Program-made: the position numbers and the translations under genes
Shown: positions 37,844 to 48,600 of the stretch, piece by piece
Numbering within the stretch: the first letter of the stretch is position 1
Layout of the letters: each line of letters opens with the position of its first letter
NCBI RefSeq assembly: GCF_009727055.1
Contig: NC_052356.1
Span: 5,511,363 to 5,575,362 of the forward strand
Direction of reading: 5' to 3'
Length of the DNA: 64,000 bases
Source: Benincasa hispida
Taxonomy: Eukaryota; Streptophyta; Magnoliopsida; Cucurbitales; Cucurbitaceae
Notes under the pieces: model-generated
Databases searched by the model: none
The model's input: only the letters and a program-made list of their open reading frames with translations
What the model was told of the DNA's origin: nothing

Positions 37844-39959
37844 TGAAGGAACTCTTATTCAAGAGTACCTACAAACGAAAGCGGATCTTTTCAATTCATT
37901 GTGACAGAATTACCACATATACATTCACATTAATATGCATTCATAATGCTAAAGAGATCAAGAGACGGTTTAAGACTTCTTCTTTACAGCGAGTCTAAAA
38001 CCCAACCGTCTACCTCAATCAATCATCACTCGAACAGAAGAAAACAAAGATGACACCACCACTCAGAGCCCTCAGTATTCTTGAAGTGAGAATCCAAAGT
38101 GTGGGCTTTGTTCGGATTTAGTAGAGGGGAGAAGGAAGAGAGGTCGTACACAATGATCAAGCAAGAGGAAGATGAGCTCGTCTATCGCATAGATAAGATG
38201 CTTGATCGTTTAGGTGAAGTATACGATCGTGTAGGAAAAAGTAAGCAATCGTCTAAACGATCGTGTAGAAAAAGATAAGTAGTCATCTAAATGATCGTGT
38301 AGGAAAAGCGTAAGCGATCGTCTAAACGATCATGTAGGAAAAACTAAGTGATCGTCTATACGATCGTTTAATGAATATCAGAAGCTAAATGATCGCTTAG
38401 GAAAAGGTAAACGATCGTTTAGTAAATAGCGCGCGAAGGTGTAATCGGTAAGCGGTCGCTTAGCAATATCGTATAGGTAAGCGATCGTGCAGACACTATC
38501 ATATAGGCACTGATTTTCTAAGCGATGACACACTCTTTAACACAATGTCTGCGCATCTCATGCTTAACACACCGTGAGCTATTTATGCATCTTTTCAACA
38601 CACTTATCCTTTATTAGAACAGAAGAGATGTCATCCCATTTCCCTTTTAACCGTCCAATGAATGTGATCTCATCATATTCATAACACATAAATTAATATC
38701 ATATATTAATTATAGTATTTTTTTTCTCCACTAGATATAAATCATATTTATATCCAATTTCCTCTAAATTATTGTATCTCATACACAAAATTAATTATAT
38801 CATATATAATTAACTAGTTCAATTATATCATATATAATCGAACTCCCTCTTGTCAATTTGAACATTTCAAACTGACCCAAAACTTGACTCTCAACTTGTA
38901 TCCAAGTTACCAAGGGGACCTTATGGACCTAAGGCTCAAAGCTCCAGTGGTACGTGAATAGCTGACTAAACTCTTTAGTCACGATATCCACCATCTGTTA
39001 ACTGCCAAGCATTCCACTAAAGACCGACAATTGAACTCTTCTTACCATAGATATATTTCTATGTTCATTGGATATAACCAATCATCAGTACGATGACCCT
39101 TCACAGATGCTCGTAATTACAGCAAGCCAATTTACCGTTTTTTCCCTGTAATTACATCTTCCTTCTTCAGTACCACTGATCCCTCTAATGAACAATACAA
39201 CATAGTTCTACTATGTGTGAACACCTCTCGGACCATGAGAAGGTGTGTGGCGTCACATCGTTCAAGCCCTGGGATCAACTCTTAAGAGAGCAATCTATTT
39301 ACTAACCCCTGCTTTGGGGAAGGAGTGAACTTCATCTTGTGAAGCTGAATTCCCAGCTCCCAAATCAGACGAATCCCCAAAATGGTATGTTTGAGTCAGC
39401 GCTCCGGCCACTCGCACCCATGCAAATCAAAGAACCGCTCTCAATGGCAGGAGTTCCCAACTCACTTAGGATTGAGGTCATGTTACCTATGGTCATCCTA
39501 GTGAAGTGAAGTCTTAGTCATGAATGGAGTTATATGACAAGACATTAATACTTCGAGGTCAGGTCTTATACAAACTCTTTGTATAGGACGCCCCCGTTCG
39601 CATGTCCACTACACGAATGATCAGGATCAGACCATCTGTGACAACATTTGTAACAATTCCACAAAGCGGGCCATGTCCGTAGTGTTATCAGGATAAGGTT
39701 TCCCTTCTATATCCATATACTACAGACTATTTTTTGTTGTCACTTAAGATATGATCCACTTGTATATCACTACATACATGCTTAAGTTACATAAAGACAA
39801 CCAGGGATATTAAGTTTATTGGTTTGTGATAAAATAAAAAAATATCTAAATGTGCAAAGTAAAGTGAAGTAAATATCATATATATTATACATCACAAGTG
39901 TTCTTACAAATTTGTTTACAAATTACAGGACACAAGACTTTAGGGCACAAACCCCAACA
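37844..39959 (-). mobile_element. Solo LTR, copia-type family, inserted in copia integrase
   Basis: On the minus strand it starts TGTTGGGGTTTGTGCCCTAA at 39959 and ends TTCCTTCA at 37844. GTAAA is duplicated exactly (37839-37843 and 39960-39964). Taking out the LTR and one GTAAA restores the integrase reading frame, which proves insertion at this point. At 2116 bp it is the longest family member here, largely because of the ACGATCGT array at 38150-38510. Confidence 0.93.
38150..38510. repeat. ACGATCGT palindromic-motif array in the solo LTR
   Basis: About fourteen copies of an (A/G)(C/T)GATCGTNTAG-type word lie 15-40 bases apart, often as head-to-head pairs such as CGTCTAAACGATCGTGTAG. The core ACGATCGT is a perfect palindrome. 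Copies are linked by GGAAAAAGTAAG-like spacers. Confidence 0.85.
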
Positions 39960-42025
39960 GTAAATTCACCAACATTATCAAGACGAATGGTCTTAATTGT
40001 ATAATCAAGAAATTGTGCTCTTAACTTAATTATTTGAGCAAGTAATCTTGCAAATGCAAGATTTCGACTTGATAATAAACACACGTATGACCATCTACTA
40101 GATGCGTTTATTAATACCATAAAATATCTAAATGGTCCATTTGGTGGGTTAATAGGTCCACATATATCACCATGAGTTCATTCTAAAAATGTAGGTGATT
40201 CAGTTTCCACTTTAGCTAATGATGATCTAATGATTAATTTGTCTTGAGAGCAAGCATCACATGATAATTCATTAGATTAAAGAATCTTCTGGCTCATCAA
40301 TGGGTGTTCATTTGAATTCTCAATAATTCTTCTCATCATTATAGACCCTGGATGACCCAATCTGTCATGTCAACATAGCAAATATATCTGGATTCATGAA
40401 CTTCAAGTTCATTATTGCATATGTTTCAAGTACTCGTATATGAGTATAATATAATCCAAAAGATAAAACGGGCAACTTTTCTAGTATACGTTTTTCATGT
40501 GAGACAATAGATGTAATATAAAGATATTCCATATTGTCCTTACTATCAGTCGCAATATAATAACGTATATATTTTAAAACTTAAAAAGATTCTCTTTGAT
40601 TGACTAGAGAACAATGCATCGTCAATTATAAATTTTGTTCCTCTAGGCAAAATAACATTTGTTTTTCTAAAGCCTTCAATCAAATTCACAGAACCTGATA
40701 TTGTATTGACTCTTGCTTCCAACATTGTCAATTTGGAAAAATATTTTCTACTTATAAGTATTGTGTACATAGTTGCACTGTTTGCTAGATATATATCTTC
40801 TTTGCTCATTTTTTAATCACCTAACATATGAAAATGATCCATGTTTCTTCATTAAAATAAAATAATTACAATAAGAAAAACAATATTTGGAATATACAAA
40901 AGTTAATATTTACTAAAAAAAAATATGAAGATAGATTAAAAAACAACAACAATAACAACATTAAGTCTAGATATTCTCAAAGTCAAAAGAAACACTTGAT
41001 GTTCCATCAACTATGTCGATCTTCTCTTCAGAAGATTCAAAGAAGTCCACCACATCCAAATTTATCATATGAGATATGTCAAATATATCATTATCCTAGT
41101 ATGCAAAATTTGTTTCCACATTTTTTCCTTTTTCCTACAAGAAAGCTTGATACAAATCAACTAAGTGTTTCAATGTACGAAAAATACATGACCAATGCCC
41201 AGTCATACCATATTGGAAGCAGTTTTGTTCATCATCTTTTGAATTCTTATCTTGTGGAGTTTTTCCTTTATGAACATCATTTTGTATGGTTATCTTGAAA
41301 TTTGGATGATTATAATGTCCACCACGAAAAGAAAAATTATTTCTTCCTCTACTGCGGGCACGACCACGACCTCAATCACGATTATTATTAAAATTTACAA
41401 CATTCACTTCAGAGAATGGTGTTGTTTCAGTTGGTCGAGATTCATGATAAATCAATAACCGTTATTTTGTTCGGCCACGAGATGACATGAAATTAGTTTA
41501 GAATACTGTTTAACACCTTTCTCTCGATATTGCTAATGGAGGAGCATATTCAAGATATAAAATATAGAAAATTTCCTCTCTAACATATCAATGTCAGTAG
41601 TTTTCTCTTCGTATAATAGCAATTTCGAATTGATTTTAAATAATGTGGAATTGTAATCACTTACTGATTTAAAATCTTGTAGCCCCAAATGCATCCACTC
41701 ATAATAAGTTTTAGGAAGAATAACTGTTTTTTTTATGATCATACCTCTCTTTCAAATTCTTCCACAAGATACAGGGATCTTTTATTTTAAGCTACTCTAT
41801 TTTCGATCCCTCGTGGAGATGATGGAAAAGAAAAATCATAGTTTTTTCTTTGTCCTAGCTAAATGTCGTATTTTCTTCTTTAATTGTTTCTCCAAGCTTC
41901 ATAACATCCAGGTGAATTTCGACATTGAGTACCAATGACAAATAATTATTGTCATTAATGTCAAGGACAGCAAAATTTAATTTCGTAAGGTTTGCCATGG
42001 TAACAATATCACAAAACATTGTATT

Positions 42026-43977
42026 TGTTGGGGCTAATGCCCTAAATCTCGTAGGGTCCTATAGTTTGTAAACCTTGTATGAACAACATTTCTGTGATTA
42101 ATAATATTTGATATTTTATTCACTTTGTCTATGAAATATATGATATTTTAGTTGCATCCAAGGTTATCGTTGTAACTTAAATATGTATGTGGAGACATAC
42201 AGGTGGATCATGTTTAATTGATAACCTAAATGGTCTATAGTATATGGATAAGGCTGGGTACGTTATCCTGGTGACACTAAGAGTATGACATGTTTTGTAG
42301 GTGTTACAAATATTGTAAAGTGCTATAAATGATATGATCCTAATCATTCAAGTATTAGACATGCGAACGGGGATATTCTATACAAAGAAGTTTGTATAAG
42401 ACCGGAAACGGAATGCTTAGTTTCGTTATATAACGCCGTTTATAATAGAGACTTTCATTTCACTAGGATGACCATAGGTAACATGACCTTAATCCTGAGT
42501 GAGTTGTTAATTCCTGCTTATAAGGGCAGTCTTTTATTTGTAGAGGTGAGAGTGGCCAGATTACTAACTCAACAAGCCTACCATTTTGGGGATTTATTTG
42601 ATTGGGAAGTTGGAAACTCAACTACACAAGATGGAATTCACTTCTTTCCCGAAGCAGGGGTAAGTAGATAAATTGCTCCCTTAAGAGTTGATTTCGGGTC
42701 TTGAACAATATGATGCCACACCCTCTCCTGGTCTGAGAGAGGTTTAGTCATAGTGGGACTATGATCTATTATTTATTAGAGGGATTAATGGTACATAAGA
42801 AGTTAGATGTAACTATAGGGGCAAAACGGTAATTTAACCCAGTTGTACTTACAAACAATTTGTGAAGGGTCATCATATTGGTTATATCCAATGGACACAA
42901 AAATATATTTGTAGTGCGAATAGTGCAACTATTGGTCTTTAGTGGAGTGTCTAACAGTTAACAGATGATAGAAAAAGTAAATAAATAGTTTAATTATAGT
43001 TTCAAGCTACAAGTCCATAAGGTCCCCTTGGTAGCTCAAAAGGGTTTAGTTGAGAATCAGTTTTTGGGTTAATTTGAAATGTTCAAATTAATGAGATGGA
43101 ATTATGATATAATTAAATTTGTTCAATTATATATGTTATAATTAAATTAGTTTAATTATATATGATATAATTGATATAATGTATTTGATACATTATAGCT
43201 GGAGGAACAAATATTTGAATATGATTCAAACATATTTTCTATGAATAAGATTCATGGTTATTAAATTTAATATAAATATGATTTATATTAAATGCCATAA
43301 AATAGAGAAAAAGAATTATAGTTTATATTGTATGTGATGCAATATTAAAACTATAGGTTATAAATATAATATGATTAGTTGGTTATCATATTTATTTATA
43401 ATTATTAATTATAATTATCCCCTATTTCTCTCTAACCACCTTAGTGGGTGGTTAGTGGTTTTTATGGAAAATGGAATAAAAAGAAAAACGATTTTTCTTC
43501 TTCTTCCTAAGTCATATACACGAAATAGAGAGCCTATGCGATAGCATCATTGAACTAAACGATTGAAGTTTTTCCTATGATATACTGCTTCTTCCTTCAA
43601 TCGTCTTCCTCCTCAAAATCTCACAAACTCCCTCCTAACCAAAATAGCCAGAGCCTACCACTTCTAGGTTCTCACCTCGAGAATACCAAGGTCACCAAGT
43701 GGTAGTGTCCTACAATTTTGGTTCGAGTTTCATTGTTTTTTGCTCAAGGAGAGTTCGTGACTGTTCGTTGTGTTCATGACAGTATGAGGGATTTACTTGA
43801 AGAAAAGTTCTTTAAAGGTATAATCTCTAAACTCTATTTATTATTATTCAAAAGCATGATGTAATTTAGTTAAAGTGCATAATATGTATGTTTTACTGTA
43901 AATGTTTATCTTCAATCGAAATGGGATTTGGACGTTCCGCTTCCGCTCATAGGTTCTCTGTAAAACGAGATCCTTCA
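42026..43977 (+). mobile_element. Solo LTR, copia-type family
   Basis: It starts TGTTGGGGCTAATGCCCTAA and ends GATCCTTCA. GTATT flanks both sides (42021-42025 and 43978-43982). It is 1952 bp long. It lies 23 bases upstream of the gag start codon of the minus-strand copia element, in its leader. Family blocks (TATGTGGAGACATACAG, GTGAGAGTGGCCAG, GGTCCCCTTGGTAGCTC) are well preserved. Confidence 0.93.
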
Positions 43978-43982
43978 GTATT

Positions 43983-44560
43983 TATATTAGAAATTTAATA
44001 TTTACCAAATACGCAAAATAACACTTAATTTATTAATTATAATAAAGGAAAACCCGGCCTATCTTTAGGACCTATTTTCAATAAGGGAACCAATAGAAAC
44101 TTATGTTCGTGTTATAAAATTAAGGTACACAACAGCGTACTACGAGAACACGAACATGGAGAAAATTTAATATAATAATAAAATAATAAAATGAAATGAA
44201 AAAAAAATTATAAATATAGAAATTTAAAGAAATTCAAGAAAATATGCAATTGTGAAAATCTCTTCTTTTAAATTTCTCTCCAAAATTCTCATTAATTTTC
44301 ACTAATATGCGTATATTCAAGATCTACCAAATGTCACTATTCATAGGCAAAGTGGTAAGTAGGAGGTAGATTACATAGACATTAATAGTATATAATCTTG
44401 AGACACAGACAATACATGGGCTAATAGGAATATAACACATGGCCAATAGACATTAAGAATTGGCGTCTAAATTACACCTATTGTTTTTTATTTATAATAA
44501 AAATAGTTTGTTTAAATTATTATATAAAGAACAAATATACTTAATGATCTCAATACAATT
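43983..44560 (-). other. Probable leader and 5' LTR of the interrupted copia element
   Basis: On the minus strand this lies upstream of the copia gag and beyond the solo LTR. It is AT-rich, without genes, and includes a GAACATAAGTTTCTATTGG region. No primer-binding site could be identified, so the LTR assignment is by position only. Confidence 0.3.
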
Positions 44561-45614
44561 GATCCACATACATTCTCTCGATTTGATTAACTTAAAGTCT
44601 CATTTACCCCAGTGAAAACGTAATAGATCAACATGAATAAAAAAAATTAGACTCCATTTGATTACTTTTGGTGTAGTTTACTTGGTTATGTAATTGTGTT
44701 GACACATGAAGCCCACGTACAATTGTATAATGAAATAACACAATCTAATTGATGTCAATTCGATTACGCCCGAAAATTATACCATATCGTTACCATTATA
44801 ATTACCATTACGATTACCATTACTATTACTATTGTAACGGAAAAATTATCAATTTTGAAATTTTTATCGTTATCGTTACCGTTACCGCTTGACCATCAAA
44901 GGTAGAAATAGAAATAACAGTAAATTCGACAAAATTCATAATTTTAAGTAAATATGATCAAAAACAATCCAATTATGTTTGTGATTCAAGCTCATTACAA
45001 TTGATCCATCAATGAAATTTCATTATTATTACACCAATTTTCATTACAATTTGATTAACATGGCCTAAATTCGTACTTACTATGATTAACAACAATAATA
45101 TACCAGAATTATAGTGTTAAAGTGAAAATTCTTCAAGTCAATTTTAATGCTATATTCCAAGGGGACAAAATGTTATCAATGCCCTACAAAAAGAGTTGAT
45201 AACAATTCGTTTCTTTTGTACAAAATACCTATTCAATGGACGACATGGATCGACGATAATCAATCATACATGTTTTTCAGAGAGAAAACCTGTCACAAGC
45301 AAATATTACTTTTTTTTAATCAAAACAAAACACTACTGAATAACATCCAAAACCACGCGTAAGATGAACCATTTGGACAAGGAGTTTGAAGAAGAGAAGA
45401 AACTTGCTCTTCCAATACCTTAGATGCGAGGAATGCGGCAACAAACTGTGAGATCGTCTCACATGTGAGACGTTGAGAAGGAAACATTGACCATGCACAA
45501 GAGAATATTACTTGTTAATATAATAAAACGAAACCAACTATTATTACCAAGTTATATTGTATACACATTAAAGTTCTAAGAATAGAATAACTCAAACCGA
45601 TATAATATAATGTA
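44561..45614. other. 3' flank of YJU2
   Basis: AT-rich sequence without a supported gene. A degenerate array of ATTACCATTA words lies at 44785-44840. The 3' UTR of YJU2 must extend into the right part; its polyadenylation site is not placed. Confidence 0.4.
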
Positions 45615-48600
45615 TCAATCCTCGTCACTATCGTATTGGCACAATGACTCGAGTCCAGTGTTCGTATCATTGCTTTGAATGTCCAAGCTCTGTTTATTCT
45701 CCACTCGAGCAGTCAATTCTGGTTTCTTTTTAATAGAAACTATGACTGGCAAAGATTTTGAAACAAATTTAGCATCACTAGATGTGCCAACGTTGCCATC
45801 TTTACCTGTTCAATTAGTAACAAAAAAGAGAGCAAATACATCAAAATTTGAGTACTCAACTCGTTAATGAACTCATTCATGCAATTACATCTCTCACATA
45901 AACACTATTGTCCTTATTTTCATAATCGTCAAGCAGCAAGATAGTTTACAATTTTGTATGAATGAAAAGTTGTCTCTTGTTAAAATAATAAATAAATAAA
46001 ACCCTCAACCAGAAGGTTGAAGTTTCGAATCCTCAGTTTGTACATTGTTGAACCAGGGAAAAAGAAAGAAAGAAAGTTAGCAATTGAACTTGCATCATCT
46101 CGGGAGAAATTAAGGATTTTCTTATTAAACTCACTTTTGACGATTCAAACATGCATCGTCTAAGTGGGTTTAAGAGATGGAGAACCTTAGCCAATGAGAT
46201 TGAGAGCACCCGGAAGATCTTTATTAGAAACGTGTACCATAGTAACATGTTTTACTTGTAAAAAGAGCTATAACCAGTCTGGACCAGTTAGTTGAATACG
46301 GGACATGATGAACTTGGTTGGAAGCTCAAGGTTGAACGGAGTTCCAAAAGGGATCTAGTGATACTGCCTGCCCCTTACCTTACCGAGCCACCAAGAGGAA
46401 AAAACCCCATAATTGATGCTTTTTTATTTAAGAGATTGAAAAAGCTTTCAAATATAGTCAAAATTAGGATTGTTAACATAAGCACAAAAGGTCATGGACG
46501 TTTTTTCCTCTTGGAAAAATACCCTTTATGTCATTTTCTGTCTTCTACCTAACCATCCTCACCCTTGCTCCATCTTACCCTATACTCACTGTCATCTCCC
46601 ACCCCTTTCAGCTACATCTTCCCAGCGAGTCTTCCATATTGATTGCTCACAGATCATTTGAGTGTAACCAGCAAGTCTTCCACGACAAATCTATTGATTG
46701 GTCAGATCGTTTTCGTTCAACTCATCTTCTAGCTTCTTCTTGGTGCCCTCAATCTAAGTTTTTTTAAGGAGTATTCCATTCAAGATGTCTAAATTTTTAA
46801 TGTTATTCATTTCCTCATTGTACTCATGCCAATATGGTACATTCTACTCCAATTTAATAGTTGTATTTTGATAAGGGTGTTATGGGTGTGTCAACCTAGT
46901 TGAGATATCTGGATACGTTTGTTGATCCCTAGTTTTCGAGCTTATCATGTCTCCTTGTAATTCGAGCATTAGTCTCTTTCATTTTATCAATGAAAAGTTT
47001 GTTTCCATTGCCAAAAAATAAATAAATAAAATAACTATTCTATTTCCACTCGTTAGAATTGAAAAGGCCTTCTATCAACTGTAACCTTCCCATGTAGAGA
47101 GAAAAAACTAGAGAGAAGTTTGTTTTTTATACCCAGCACTAACTTCTACCAAAAACTTTTTCTTGCAATATTGAGAGAAAGGGCAAAACAATTAAAGATT
47201 AGTATATATTCGTATCATAAACACCATTTGCCCAACATTCATTCTTTAGAAAAGTAGATAGAATAAAAATAAAAAGTAGGGTTACCTTCACCCGTGAGGC
47301 TATTGAGAACAACAGCTTTTTCTGAAGTACTGGTAGGATCATGAGGAGATTCTTCAGAAACCTTCTGTTTCTGCAATCCAAATGGATAGGAATGCTAATG
47401 AGAAAAGGCACATTCAAATTTGAATGCTACAAATAGGTTTAATTAGAAAAAACAAAAAAGTATCTTCTATGCATAGAAATAATACAAATACTTTAAATTT
47501 CAATAGCAGGGACAAGTCTCTAACATACTTCACTTCTTAGTTCTTATTCTACTGCAAATTTAGTCACAATCAAATGAAGAAAACACTAAGTACTTGTCAT
47601 CGAATTCAAAGATCTGCAAGATTGACAATAAAATTAACATAAATCCAAAACCTAAACAAATGTACTTGACCCTTAAGTCGAATACCATCGATTGTATTCA
47701 TATGATTATCAAAAGTTGATGCTTAGAATAGTTCTTATATCAATCTTGTTTATTAAAATAAAAAACAAAAAGGTGACCTACAACATAATAACAGACAGAA
47801 AACTTATAATTTATAAGCCAATGTCGTAAAGTTTGAGACAAATGCCTCATATGTTCTTGGATAGAGAGAGGAATAAGAGAGTGCTTTGGGAAAAGGATCA
47901 CGGAAGGATGTCTGTTTCAAAATCTCCCTGGTCAAGAGTGTTGTTCCTTTTTTTCCTTTTCTCCCTTTATATCCCTACACCCTGGATTGGATCGTAGGCC
48001 TATATTTGTAGAAGAAAATCAAGATTTGGAAAGAACCTTTACAAAAATAGAAAGTAAAGCTGTGATTCACGAGTTAGGGAGAATAAAGCTCCAGGGCCCA
48101 ATGAATGCATAGGGGAATTCTTAAAAAAGTTATGAAACATCATTAATGAGGATGTTTTGAAGGTGTTCCGCAATTTTCTTTTTTGAAAAAGGCATCGTTA
48201 CTCTTGTATTAAAAAAAATGCTCCCAGCATCTTGGGATCCTCAACTCTTGAATCAAGATCTGAAGAAAATGAAAGCAACTAAAGTTGTAGAATTTCGACC
48301 TATTAGCCGTGTTAGTGTTTATTCTGAAGGTGGTCAACAATTTTTCAACATCATTCCAAAGCACAATAAAGACATTTTAGTTGAATTACCCGTACTATAT
48401 CCCAAAGAATAGGACTTCTTAAAGAGAAAAGCCCTTTACTCAAATAAATAGTTAGGGCTTTCTTTTTTTCGTTTGTTCGTCAAGCTTTCGAGCAACTCTT
48501 TCAACTGCCACCTAATCTCCCAACATGCTCAAAAACCGAGAGCCACCCAGGGACTGGACAACCGGAGGGAGTTTGCTTCTCGAAAGAGGATAAGACGGTC

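Larger units (their letters stand above)
37332..41998 (-). pseudogene. Copia element gag-protease-integrase remnant, interrupted
   Basis: Read from 41998 on the minus strand: gag start MANLTKLNFAVLDINDNNYL; KTVILPKTYYEWMHLGLQDF at 41643-41733; a lost zinc-knuckle part; protease remnant SKEDIYLANSATMYTIL (40757-40809); pre-integrase; integrase core with THGDICGPINPPNGPF and IRLDNVGEFT at about 39965-40010. The integrase is then cut by the solo LTR at 37844-39959. It resumes at 37843 and runs through YHKYSPLQLAYGHELNISHL and LRIFGCAVYIPIVPPQR to a stop at 37332. RT and RNase H are missing. Many stops occur. Confidence 0.85.

Noticed and set aside
38150..38510. CRISPR-like array of repeated ACGATCGT words
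   Set aside because: Units are short, variable and partly head-to-head, with no constant repeat-spacer pattern, and they lie inside a plant LTR.
48218..48412. 64-codon frame in YJU2 intron 5 as a small gene
   Set aside because: Its middle reads [12 protein letters not shown], which is a LINE reverse transcriptase block, so it is a transposon fragment.
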